Part shown: one piece after another, positions 22,371 through 32,349 of the stretch
How positions within the stretch are numbered: position 1 is the first letter of the stretch
Layout: each line of letters opens with the position of its first letter
Source of the DNA: Triticum aestivum
Lineage: Eukaryota > Streptophyta > Magnoliopsida > Poales > Poaceae
NCBI RefSeq assembly: GCF_018294505.1
Contig: NC_057800.1
Span: 472,552,582-472,616,581 of the forward strand
Length of the DNA: 64,000 nt
Reading direction: 5' to 3'
Translations under genes and position numbers: made by a program
Notes under the pieces: generated by a model
Seen by the model: the letters and a program-made list of their open reading frames with translations, nothing else
The model's database searches: none
Told to the model about the DNA's origin: nothing

Positions 22371-22820
22371 AATGCTGACAGAATATTGGGGAAGAGTGCC
22401 TTATTAAGCAATGGTAAAGGAAGTAATGCAGATAAGGTTCAGGATAGTGACACATCCTTGTTGGTCTCCAGCAAAGCTGATAAAACAGCTAAGGAAGACT
22501 ATCTTGAAGACAGCGAGACAACCCCAAAGTCCTGTCTTGGTTTAGTGTTCGAGGTACTGGCCACTACCGCTTGCACAAGCTATTCAAACTCACTATCTGA
22601 ATCAGTTCGGTTTCTTGAGTCTCAACTACAAGCTGAAAGACATCGATCAGCTGTGCTGCGACAAGAAGCGGAAGGACTGCGGAAGTCCCTGGAGCATTCA
22701 GATGCATACTTTCTGGTGCAACAGCAAGCGTTGGAGGATTTTAGCGCCAAACGGGACAAAGCTAATCAGCTTGCTAAGTTTATTGCCAGCATGGTGGATA
22801 CCCAAGATAACGTTTCTTGA
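22371..22820 (+). CDS. Last exon of the CACTA-associated gene, coiled coil
   Basis: The frame opens after CTTCTTTTAG and is open for 149 codons to TGA at 22818. Residues about 1-50 are polar and acidic. Residues about 75-145 form a coiled coil (SVRFLESQLQAERHRSAVLR, then QEAEGLRKSLEHSD). The end is QLAKFIASMVDTQDNVS. The frame has no internal stop, unlike the upstream exons. A role in dimerisation is likely; nothing catalytic is visible. Confidence 0.6.
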   Translation, partial: NADRILGKSALLSNGKGSNADKVQDSDTSLLVSSKADKTAKEDYLEDSETTPKSCLGLVFEVLATTACTSYSNSLSESVRFLESQLQAERHRSAVLRQEAEGLRKSLEHSDAYFLVQQQALEDFSAKRDKANQLAKFIASMVDTQDNVS

Positions 22821-23148
22821 GCTCTTCTGAAGTTGTTTCAGTTATGCTCTTGTTTTGCTGCCATGTTTATTTGCACTAGTGGCCAATTTTGACGGCCAGT
22901 GTATGTAATGTGCTGCTTTGTTCCCTATATTTGCACTGGTGGCGAATTTTGATGCCCAGTGGATGTAATATGTGTAATAGCGGTAATAGGCTAGCGTTAA
23001 TTGATTGCTTATTTATTTCCTTATTGTCTTGTTTAGTTGTTTGCTTGTAGTCACAGCAGTTCTTTTTCTGTTTTTTTCTAGTGGCCACAATAGCCTATTT
23101 TTGGTAACTAGGCCAAAATAATCATGGCAACACACGGACTATTGTAAC

Positions 23149-23366
23149 CATGGGCCTCCTGCAGGCCGTATGATCCATGGGCCTTCGTCCGGCCGTAGGA
23201 TCCATGGGCCTTCTATACGGGCCTTAGGGTCCATGGGCCTACTATGGGCTGTAGGGTACATGGGCCTTCTACGGGCCGTACGATCCATGGGCCTTCTACG
23301 GGACGTACTATCCATGGGCCTCATACGGGCCGTAGGATCCATGGGCCTTCTACGGGGCGTATCATC
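23149..23366. repeat. Eight tandem units of about 27 bp (CATGGGCC...)
   Basis: Each unit starts CATGGGCC and most continue TTCTACGGGCCGTAGGATC with small changes. The eight units are end to end. GGGCC occurs up to twice per unit, in opposed orientation within TACGGGCCGTA. The array lies between the CACTA gene and the CACTA end, where binding sites for a TnpA-like protein are expected. Confidence 0.85.
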
Positions 23367-24249
23367 ATTTCGCCAATCATGGGTCGTACTATTCGTGGAC
23401 CATAACGGGCCATTAATAGGCCATATTTGATAACTCTATGAAAACAGCCCAACGGGTTTTTTTACATGAAAACGGCCCAACGTATTAACTGTCCGCAAAT
23501 GGGCCGATTGTAACTAAGGGCTGAATTTGGCCCACAAGCAAAAAATGATAGTAACGGGCCATATTTACCGAATGCTGCAAATGAGCCCAAGAATCAATGG
23601 GCCCTGAGAAGGCCGAAAGATAACTTGGGCTAGAAACGGCCCAATGGAATAACGGGTGGTTAATGGATATAAAGTGATACACTGTTCATTACGGGCCAGT
23701 TTCACCACGGGCCGTTAATGGGCCAAGAGTTACAAAGGTCCTCATATGGGCCGAAAGAAGTCATGGGCCACACATGGGTCGGAAGTTAAAACGGGCTGAA
23801 TCATATTGGACGGCCCAGATGATGCTACTGGGCCTAATTTGGATAGGATGTAACGGGCCCTGGGTTAGCGGGCTGTAAATGGGCTATATGCGAACATGAC
23901 GTTAACAGGCTTTCCGTGGGCCGGCCCGCCACCTTTTGACCAAGTCAAATGGGTCGGCCTTTTCACAAGAATGGGCCTCTGTTGGGCCGTGCCACATGTC
24001 GCCGTATCATAGGCGCCTTTGGTCCAATGAGCGGATGACATCTGTCCCAACGGTGAGCCGACACGTGTTTCCTCCAGCCAATGATGATTTTACACGTGGA
24101 AAATCCCCATTGGTCGGGGCTGTTAACAGGTTATCGGATCCAAAACCCGACCCGATAGCTTAACGGCGTTCCGTTACGGTAGATGCCACGTGTCGGTCAC
24201 CCTTGATGAAAGCACTTCTGTGACGCGCGATTTATCGTCATGGAAGTGG
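23367..24249. repeat. GGGCC-rich CACTA subterminal zone
   Basis: GGGCC or GGCCC occurs about every 20-40 bases in both orientations, often as AACGGGCC or ATGGGCC. Nearer the end, CCGACACGTGT (near 24057) and CCACGTGTCGG (near 24187) form an inverted pair around CACGTG cores. No coding frame is credible here. Confidence 0.6.
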
Positions 24250-24417
24250 ACACTTCCGTGATGATAATTTTGGTAATGTCATGGAACACTTCTACTACAG
24301 CACATGTATGACTATCTTGATTCTGTCATAAAATCGTCATGGATGTACATGCATGACAAAAAACGCGACCTACTATGACAAACACGTATCATCACGGAAG
24401 TGTATTTTTTTGTAGTG
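24242..24417. repeat. CACTA right terminus with fold-back repeats
   Basis: GGAAGTGGACACTTCC (24242-24257) is a short palindrome. ACACTTCCGTGATGAT (24250-24265) is the exact reverse complement of 24388-24403. The outermost bases TTTGTAGTG are the CACTA end. The structure brings the terminus and a subterminal site 140 bases away into a hairpin. Confidence 0.75.
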
Positions 24418-24420
24418 ATC

Positions 24421-24948
24421 GTTGATGCTATGATAAAATATTTTGAAGAAAAGCTTGAATTGGAAGTTTCTATCCCTAGAAAACTTTATGATGAGTGGGA
24501 ACCTACTATTAAGATTAAAGTTAAAGATTATGAATGATATGCTTTGTGCGATTCGGGTGCTAGTGTTTCCACGATTCCGAAAACTTTATGTGATGTGTTA
24601 GGCTTTCGTGAATTTGATGATTGTTCCTTAAATTTTCATCTTGCGGATTCCACAACTAAGAAACCTATGGGAAGAATTAATGATGTTCTTATTGTTTCTA
24701 ATAGGAATTATGTGCCCATAGATTTCATTGTTCTTGATATAGATTGCAATCCTACATGTCCTATTATTCTTGGTAGACCTTTCCTTAGAATGATTGGTGC
24801 AATTATTGATATGAAAGAAGGAAACATTAGATTTCAATTTTCATTAAGGAAAGGCATGGAACACTTCCCTAGAAAGAAAATTAAATTGCCTTATGAATCT
24901 ATTATGAGAGCCACTTATGGATTGCATGCCAAAGATGATAATACTTAG
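24421..24948 (+). pseudogene. Retroviral-type aspartic protease region of element D
   Basis: The frame starts at the CACTA border and is open to 24948 except for TGA at 24535-24537. It contains EKLELEVSIPRKLYDEWEP, the active-site stretch ALCDSGASVSTIP, GRINDVLIVSNRNYVPIDF and CPIILGRPFLRMIGAIIDM. The D-S-G-A and ILGRPFL motifs are typical of gypsy proteases of the Athila group. The frame ends without passing into RT. Element E has the same block on the minus strand (30043-31023). The stop stands where E has a cysteine. Confidence 0.8.
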
Positions 24949-27746
24949 ATCTATTCGTGTGTTCATGCCTTGCTAGGGGCGTTAAACAATAGCGCTTGTT
25001 GTGAGGCAACCCAATTGTATTTTTGTTCTTTCTTTTTAGGTCTTGTTTAGCAATAAAATTTTCATGTAGCCTCTGTTTAGATGTGGTTTTGTGTTTTATT
25101 TAGTGTCTGTGCCAAGTAAGACCTTTGGGATAGCTTATGGGAATAGTTGATTTGATCTTGCTGAAAAACAGAAACTTTTGCGCCCAGGAGATTAATTTTT
25201 ATTTTTAATAGAAGCACCATAAATACTGGTTCTTTTTGTAGAGGATTAATAAACAAATTCTCTAGGACTTCCTAATTTCTTAAAGTTTTGGAGTTATAGA
25301 AGTATTCAAAATATCCAGATTTCTACAGATAGTTTTGTTTTTGACAGATTATGTTTTTCGCGTGTTGTTTGCTTATTTTGATGCATCTATGGCTCGTATC
25401 GGGGGGTATGAACCATGGAAAAGTTGGAATACAGTAGATATTACACCAATATAAATAAAGAATGAGTTCACAACAGTACCAAAAGTGGTGATTTATTTTA
25501 TTATACTAACGGAGCTTACGAGATTTTCTTTTGGAGTTTTGTGTTGTGAAGTTTTCAAGCTTTGGGTAAGGACTTGATGGACTATGGAATAAGGAGTGGC
25601 AAGAGCCTAATCTTGGGGATGCCCAAGGCACCCCAAGTTAATATTCAAGGATGTCAAAAAGCCTAAGCTTGGGGATGCCCCAGGAAGGCATCCCCTCTTT
25701 CGTCTTCGTCTATTGGTAACTTTACTTGAGGCTATATTTTTATTCACCACATGATATGTGTTTTGCTTGGTGCGTATTGTATGATTTGAGTCTTTGATTT
25801 TTAGTTTGCCACAATCATCCTTGCTATACATACATTTTGGGAGACACACGCATGAATCGTGATTTATTAGAATGCTCTATGTGCTTCACTTATATCTTTT
25901 GAGCTAGGCAAATTTGCTCTAGTACTTCACTTATATCTTTTTAGAGCATAGCGGTGGTTTTATTTTATAGAAATTGATGAACTCTCGTACTTCACTTATA
26001 TTATTTTGGGAGTCTTTAGAACAGCATGGTAATTTGCTTTGGTTATAAAATTAGTCCTAATATGATAGGCATCCAAGAGGGATATAATAAAAACTTTCAT
26101 AGAAAGTGCATTGAATACTATGAGAAGTTTGATTCCTTATGATTGTTTTGAGATATGAAGATGGTGATATTAGAGTCATGCTAGTGAGTAGTTGTGAATT
26201 TGAGAAATACTTGTGTTAAAGTTTGTGAGTCCCATAACATGCACATATGGTGAACCGTTATGTGATGAAGTCGGAGCATGATTTATTTATTGACTGTCTT
26301 CCTTATGAGTGGCGGTCGGGGACGAGCGATGGACTTTTCCTACAAATCTATCCCCCTAGGAGCCTGTGCGTAGTACTTTGTTTCAATGACTAATAGATTT
26401 TTGCAATAAGTATGTGAGTTCTTTATGACTAATGTTGAGTCCATGTATTATACGCACTCTCACCTTTCCGCCATTGCTAGCCTCTCTAGTACCGCGCAAC
26501 TTTCGCCGGTACCATAAACCCACCACATATCCTTCCTCAAAACAGCCACCATACCTACCTATTATGGCATTTCCATAGCCATTCCGAGATATATTGCCAT
26601 GCAACTTTCCATCGTTCCATTTATTATGACATGCTCCATCATTGTCATATTGCTTTGCATGATCATGTAGTTGACATCGTATTTGTGGAAAAGCCACCAT
26701 TCATCACTTTTTATACATGTCACTCTTGATTCATTGCACATCCCGGTACACCACCAAAGGCATGCATATAGAGTCATATTTTGTTCTAAGTATCGAGTTG
26801 TAATTCTTGAGTTGTAAGTAAATAAAAGTGTGATGATCTTCATTATTAGAGCATTGTCCCATGTGAGGAAAGGATGATGGAGACTATGATTCCCCCACAA
26901 GGCGGGATGAGACTCCGGACGAAAAAAGAGGCCAAAAAAATGAGAGAAGGCCCAAATAAAAAATGAGAGAAAAAGAGAGAAGGGACAATGTTACTATCCT
27001 TTTTGCCACACTTGTGCTTCAAAGTAGCACCATGATCTTCATGATTGAGTGTCTCCTATGTTGTCACTTTCATCTAGTGGGAAATTTTCATTATAGAACT
27101 TGGCTCGTATATTCCAATGATGGGCTTCCTCAAATTGCCCTAGGTCTTCGTGAGCAAGCGAGTTGGATGCACACACACTTAGTTTTATTTTTGAGCTTTC
27201 ATAAACTTATAGCTCTAGTGCATCCGTTGCATGGCAATCCCTACTCACTCACATTGATATCTATTAATGGGCATCTCCATAGCCCGTTGATACGCCTAGT
27301 TGATGTGAGGCTATCTCCTTCTTTTTGTCTTCTCCACAATCACCGCCTATTCCACCTATAATGTTATATCCATGGCTCACGCTCTTGTATTGCGTGAAAG
27401 TTGAAAAAGTTTGAGAACGCTAAAAGTATGAAACAATTGCTTGGCTTGTCATCGGGGTTGTGCATGATTTAAATATTTTGCGTGATGAAGATGGAGCATA
27501 GCCAAACTATATGATTTTGTAGGGATAAGCTTTCTTTGGCCATGTTATTTTGAGAAGACATAATTATTTTATTAGTATGCTTGAAGTATTATTGTTTTTA
27601 TGTCAATATTAAACTCTGTTTTGAATCTTACGGATCTGAACATTCATGCCACAATATAGAGAATTACATGGATAAATATGTTAGGTAGCATTCCACATCA
27701 AAAATTCTGTTTTTATCATTTACCTACTCGAGGACGAGCAGGAATT
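24949..27746 (+). other. Non-coding 3' internal region of element D
   Basis: No RT, RNase H or integrase is visible. The stretch contains two hairpins (25612-25695). It has a plus-strand frame of 132 codons at 26963-27361 that is partly matched in H at 44615-44833. It also has an antisense frame at 26383-26700 with a near copy in H at 45298-45534. It is the position where Athila elements can carry an env-like gene, but I see no envelope features. Confidence 0.5.
25612..25695 (+). other. Paired hairpins in element D built on GGGGATGCC
   Basis: Hairpin 1 pairs CTTGGGG..GCC (25612-25623) with GGCaCCCCAAG (25627-25637). Hairpin 2 pairs GGGGATGCC (25671-25679) with GGCATCCCC (25687-25695), a perfect 9-bp stem with a 7-base loop. 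The 5' arm equals the core of the polypurine tract at 27747. E and H carry the same module. Confidence 0.7.
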
Positions 27747-27761
27747 AAGCTTGGGGATGCT
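27747..27761 (+). other. Polypurine tract of element D
   Basis: AAGCTTGGGGATGCT directly precedes the TGATATGTC start of the LTR. The same 15 bases in reverse orientation precede the 3' LTR of H at 44259-44273. Confidence 0.85.
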
Positions 27762-29335
27762 TGATATGTCTCCAATGTATCTGTAATTTTTTATTGTTCC
27801 ATGCTATTATATTATTTGTTTTGGATGTTTTATATGCATTAATATGCTATTTTATATGATTTTTGGGACTAACCTATTAACCTAGAGCCCAGTGCTAGTT
27901 TCTGTTTTTCCTTGTTTTAGAGTTTCGCAGAAAAGGAATACCAAATGGAGTCCAAACGGATTAAAACTTTTGCCATGACCTTTCTTGGACCAGAAGACAC
28001 CCAGGAGACTTGGAGTGCAAGTCGTAAGAGCCATGAGGTGGCCACAAGGGTGGAGGGTGTGCCCCCAACCTTGTGGTCCCCTCGTAGACCTCCTAACCTA
28101 GATCTTCCTCCTATATATACTCTTATACCCCAAAAACATCCAGGGGAGCCATGAAACCACTTTTCCGCCGCCGCAACCTTCTATACCCATAAGATCCCAT
28201 CTAGGGGCCTTTTACGGCATCCTGCCAGAGGGGCATTCGATCACGGAGGGCTTCTACATCAACACCGTTGCCTCTCCGATGAAGCGTGAGTAGTTTACTT
28301 CAGACCTACGGGTCCATAGCTAGTAGCTAGATGGCTTCTTCTCTCTCTTTGATTCTCAGTACCGTGTTCTCCTCGATGTTCTTGGAGATCTATTGGATGT
28401 AATACTCTTTTGCGGTGTGTTTGCCGAGATCCGATGAATTGTGGATTTATGATCAGCTTACCTATGAATATTATTTGAATCTCCTCTGAATTCTTATATG
28501 CATGATTTTATATCTTTGCAAGTCTCTTCGAACTATTGATTTGGTTTGGCCAACTAGATTGGTTTTTCTTGCAATGGGAGAAGTGTTTAGCTTTGGGTTC
28601 AATCTTGTGGTGCTCGATCCTAGTGGCAGAAGGGGAACCGACACGTATTGTATTATTGTCATCGAGGATAACAAGATGGGGTTTTCATCTTATTGCTTGA
28701 GTTAATCCCGCTACATCATGTCATCTTACTTAATGCGTTATTCTGGTCTTATGAACTTAATACCCTAGATGCAGGCAGGAGTCAGTCGATGTGTGGAGTA
28801 GTAGTAGTAGATGCAGAATCATTTCGGTCTACTTGACACGGACATGATGCCTATGTTCATGATCATTTCCTTAGATATCGTCATAACTTTGCGCTTTTAT
28901 ATCAATTGCTCGGCAGTAATTTGTTCACCCACCATGATAATACCTTTCTTGAGAGAAGACACTAGTGAAACCTATGGCCCTCGGGTCTATTTTCCATCAT
29001 ATAAGTTTCTGATATACAATTCTAGTTTCCTATTTACTTTCTTTTGCAATCTTTTACTTTACGTTCCATAAACCAAAAATACCAAAAACATTACTTTACC
29101 GTTTATCCATCTCTATCAGGTCTCACTTCGCAAATAACCATGAATGAATTGACAACCCCTTTGTTGCGTTGGTTGCAAGTTGGTGTTTGCTTGTGCAGGT
29201 ATTCGGTGGCTTGTCGCGTTGTCTCCTACTGGATTGATACCTTGGTTCTCAAAACTGAGGGAAATACTTACGCTACTTTGCTGCATCACCCTTTCCTCTT
29301 CAAGGGAAAAACCAACGCAAGCTCAAGAGGTAGCA
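27762..29335 (+). repeat. 3' LTR of element D (1574 bp)
   Basis: It begins TGATATGTCTCC and ends CAAGAGGTAGCA. TATATATA at 28112-28119 is the likely TATA box. The start is similar to the LTR starts of E and H, read on their own strands. The following TTGCT (29336-29340) would be the target duplication. Confidence 0.8.
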
Positions 29336-30042
29336 TTGCTCTCTTTGGATAATAGCTTGGGATGCCGGGGCATCCCCAAGCTTAGGCTCTTCTTACTCCT
29401 TATTCCTTCATCCATCGTAAGATAACCCAAAACTTGAAAACTTCAATCACACAAAACTCCACAAAACCTTTGTGAGATCCGTTAGTATAAGAAAGCAAAT
29501 CACTACTATAAGTGATGTAGCAAACCAATTCATATTTTGTTCTTGCATTATATCTACTGTATTTCAACTTTTCTATGGCAATAACTCATCAAATAAAACC
29601 ATAGAATCATCAAAACAAGTACACAATGCAACAAATACAGAATCTGTCAAAAATGGAATAGTCTGTAGCAATCTGGATATTTCAAATACTTCTGTAACTC
29701 CAAAAACTCTGAATAATTAGGACGTCCTGGGAAATTTTCATATTAATCTTCTATAAAAAGAATTGGTATTTTAACGCTCTTTGTTTAGAATTGAGAATTG
29801 TTTTCGTGAGTGCAAAAGTTTCTGTTTTTCAGCAAGATCAAACAACTATCACCCAAGAAGATCCTAAAGGCTTTACTTTGCACGAACACTAACTAAAAGA
29901 CAAAAAACACAATCATAATAGTAGCATAATTGTGCTAACACTCTAGAAAAGAAAGCGAAAAGCAAAAATAAATTTTATTCATTGGGTTGCTTCCCAACGA
30001 GCGCTATAGTTTTATGCCCTTAGTTAGGCATAACGCAAGGAT
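29336..30042 (-). other. Non-coding internal end of element E with a near-palindrome
   Basis: AGCTTGGGATGCC (29354-29366) and GGCATCCCCAAGCT (29369-29382) form a hairpin with a two-base loop. It corresponds to hairpin 1 of D. No coding frame is convincing. Confidence 0.6.
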
Positions 30043-31023
30043 CTAAGTTTTGTCATTTTTGTTTCGAGATCCATAAGATGCCCTCATGATTGATTCATAT
30101 GGTGGCCTAATTCTTGTTCTAGGTAAATGGTCCATACCATTCCTTAGTGGAAATTGGAACTTAATACTGCCTTCTTTCATATCAATCACGGCACCGATAG
30201 TACGTAAAAACGGTCTACCAAGAATAATTGGACAATAGAGATTGCAATCAATATCAAGAACAATAAAATCTATGGGCACATAATTTCTATTTGCAATAAT
30301 AAGAACATCATTAATTCTTCCCATAGGCTTTTTAATAGTATAATCCGCCAAGTGCACATTTAAAGAGCATTCTTCAATATCGGTAAGACCAAGCACACCA
30401 CATAAAGATTTCGAAATTGTAGAAACCCTAGCACCCAAGTCACATAAGGCAAAACAGTCATAATTTTTAATCTTTACTTTGATAGTAGGTTCCCATTCAT
30501 CTTGAAATTTTCTAGGAATTGAAACTTCTAATTCCAACTTTTCTTCTAAAGCTTTCATCATAGCATCAACAATATGTTTAGTAAAAGTTTTATTTTGTTC
30601 ATAAGAATGGGGTGAATTTATCATGGATTGCAACAAAGAAATACAATCAATCAAAGAGCAACTATCATAATTAAAGTCTTTGTAATCCAAGAGAGTGGGT
30701 ACATTACTAGTTAAAGTTTTGACCTCTTCAAACCCACTTTTATCAATTTTCTCAACAAGATTTTCACCCTCCGAATTATCGGGATGCCTTCTAACTAAAG
30801 TTGACTCTTCTCCAGTCCCTTTTTCATCAACCTTAACTTTACTAAACAAGGAATCAATAGAATAAACACCAATCATTTTAAGATCTTCATCACTTTTACA
30901 AAAGTAATCACTAGAAAATGATTTTTCTAAAAGTTCTCTTTTAGCTCTAAGCATAGCGGTTCTTTTCTTACTTTCATCCATAGAAACATAGAGAGCTTTA
31001 ATTGATTCCTCAACTTTAGGCAC
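30043..31023 (-). CDS. Protease-region frame of element E
   Basis: The frame is open for 326 codons. Residues about 1-130 are a polar linker with KRELLEKSFSSDYFCKSDED. Residues about 170-310 are the protease region: EKLELEVSIPRKFQDEWEP, ALCDLGARVSTIS, GRINDVLIIANRNYVPIDF and CPIILGRPFLRTIGAVIDM. The active site reads D-L-G-A-R, where D has D-S-G-A-S. D-L-G-A is common in Athila proteases, so the aspartate is kept, but the arginine is unusual. The frame ends at 30043 and does not pass into RT. The gag fragments lie upstream at 31204-31898. Confidence 0.75.
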   Translation of the reverse strand: MPKVEESIKALYVSMDESKKRTAMLRAKRELLEKSFSSDYFCKSDEDLKMIGVYSIDSLFSKVKVDEKGTGEESTLVRRHPDNSEGENLVEKIDKSGFEEVKTLTSNVPTLLDYKDFNYDSCSLIDCISLLQSMINSPHSYEQNKTFTKHIVDAMMKALEEKLELEVSIPRKFQDEWEPTIKVKIKNYDCFALCDLGARVSTISKSLCGVLGLTDIEECSLNVHLADYTIKKPMGRINDVLIIANRNYVPIDFIVLDIDCNLYCPIILGRPFLRTIGAVIDMKEGSIKFQFPLRNGMDHLPRTRIRPPYESIMRASYGSRNKNDKT

Positions 31024-31203
31024 AAAAAATTAGATCTTGAGATTTTCTACGTCATGAGAAATTCTATCAACACTTCTAGACAAATCATCAATCTTATTCA
31101 ACTTTTCTTCTATGGTAGTGTTGACAAACTTTTTTTGTGTTTCTAATTTTTTAATATTATTCTCAAGATCAGAGGTGTTTATATTATTATTATAAGAAGG
31201 ATT

Positions 31204-31898
31204 TCAATAGGGATTACTATAATTATTAGAGAAATTACTAGGAAAAGGCCTAGGATTAAAATTACCTCTATAAGCATTGTTGTTGAAATTATTTCGAGAG
31301 ATAAAGTTCATATCTACGGCATCACTATTTTGCTCAATCAAAGTAGACAAAGGCATATCATTGAAATCAACAGGAGCACTTTTACTAGCAACCAATTTTA
31401 TAAGAGCATCAACTTTTTCACTCAAAGAAGAAATTTCTTCAACCGAATTAACTTATTTACTAGTAGGATCCCTTTCGATATGCTGTTGTGAATAATTTGC
31501 CTTAATATTATCAAGCAATTTGGTGGCTTCACCCAAAGTAATTTCCATAAAAGTACCACCCGCGGCGGAATCTAAAAGATACGAGAAACAAAATTCAATC
31601 CCGCATAAATTTTTTATATGATCATCCAAAGATTTAACCCATGAGTTGGGAAATTCCTTAGCATCATTTTCATCCTTTCCCAAGATTGTGCAACATGCTC
31701 ATGTTCAAGTTGCTTGAAATTCATGATCTGGGTTCTCAAGGAAATATTTTTTATGGGCAGAAAATACTTAGTGATAAAAGCATCTTTGCACTTATTCCAA
31801 GAATCGATACTATTGCGAGGCAAAGAAGAAAGCCAATTTTTTGCAGAATCATGCAAAGAAAACGGAAATAATTTCATCTTCACAATATCATTGTCCAC
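31204..31898 (-). pseudogene. gag capsid region of element E, frameshifted
   Basis: Three frames succeed each other. 31898-31614 gives MKLFPFSLHDSAKNWLSSLP and ITKYFLPIKNISLRTQIMNF, the Athila-type capsid region. 31683-31453 gives LDSAAGGTFMEITLGEATKL. 31425-31204 gives an asparagine-rich tail (RNNFNNNAYRGNFNPRPF). At least one frameshift separates the first two and a stop separates the last two. The protein would coat element RNA. The copy looks inactive. Confidence 0.75.
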
Positions 31899-32320
31899 AT
31901 CTTTTTTCTTTTACATATCGCATAATTCCACAAAGGTATTAAGATGGGACGCAGCATACCGAAAAATTGATCTTTCATAACAAGATTCAACAAAGCAGTA
32001 TTAATATCACAAGACTCCGCACTAGTGGCGGGAGGAGCAATCAGAGTGCCAACAAAGCAGTATTAATATCACAAGACTCCGCATTGTTGTTGGTATTTGA
32101 GAAATCACACAACTTGGTGTTCTCTTGAGTCATGATGACTATGCAACAAGAGTACACTCAAAAACAGATCCGGCAAGAAAACGACGAATGAAAAAGAGGG
32201 CGAATAAAACTACAAATTTTTGTGAAGTGGCAAAGAGGAAAATGAGAGGCAAAAGGAAAATAATGTAAGTTGCGAGGAGATGATATTTGTGATTAGGAAC
32301 CTGGTATATGTTGAAGATCC

Positions 32321-32338
32321 TCCCCGACAACGGCGCCA
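32321..32338 (-). other. Primer binding site of element E, tRNA-Asp type
   Basis: On the minus strand the site reads TGGCGCCGTTGTCGGGGA, one mismatch from the complement of the plant tRNA-Asp 3' end. It lies 11 bases inside the LTR border. This primer is typical of Athila elements. Confidence 0.8.
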
Positions 32339-32349
32339 AAAATTCCTTT

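Larger units (their letters stand above)
18156..22820 (+). pseudogene. Degenerate multi-exon CACTA-associated gene (TnpA/Transposase_24-like)
   Basis: Coding-like blocks with splice-like borders run along the plus strand. They comprise a GC-rich, proline- and serine-rich first part (about 18156-18470), acidic blocks at about 19618-19817 and 20122-20340, a block at about 20700-20927, one ending at a GTAAGT donor after 21210, the Transposase_24-like exon (21310-21522), a short exon near 21893-21919 and a coiled-coil last exon (22371-22820). In-frame stops such as TAG at 21481 break it. Proteins of this class bind subterminal repeats of CACTA elements, and such repeats follow at once. The start is a guess; the first exon lacks a firm anchor. 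A captured host gene is the alternative. Confidence 0.5.
17755..24417 (+). mobile_element. CACTA (En/Spm-type) DNA transposon, right part
   Basis: The right terminus TTTTTTTGTAGTG (24405-24417) is the complement of CACTACAAAAAAA, a Triticeae CACTA end, and ATC (24418-24420) is the likely 3-bp target duplication. Just inside lie subterminal inverted repeats, a GGGCC-rich repeat zone and a multi-exon gene with a Transposase_24-like exon. All of these are expected of CACTA elements. I do not find the left end. After removing A and B, 5344-7782 is continuous with this part, so the left end probably lies beyond position 1. The element interrupts gypsy element D at 24418. Confidence 0.7.
24418..29335 (+). 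mobile_element. Athila-like gypsy element D, 3' part
   Basis: The CACTA cuts the element on its left. What remains is a protease-region frame, 2.8 kb without RT or integrase, a polypurine tract and one LTR. The same order occurs in E, and a related internal region in H. The lack of RT and integrase between protease and LTR points to a non-autonomous family; Triticeae libraries may call it Sabrina or WHAM. D stops at 29335, next to element E in opposite orientation. Confidence 0.75.

Noticed and set aside
23149..23366. CRISPR-like array
   Set aside because: The units are contiguous with no unique spacers, and the context is a plant CACTA element.
23139..23430. Frames with repeated MGLLRAV-like or GPWILRP-like units
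   Set aside because: They are translations of the 27-bp DNA repeat (unit length a multiple of three) and have no independent support.
5344..24417. Full CACTA element with both ends in the window
   Set aside because: I searched for a CACTAC left terminus between 5344 and 24417 and did not find one, so only the right part is claimed.
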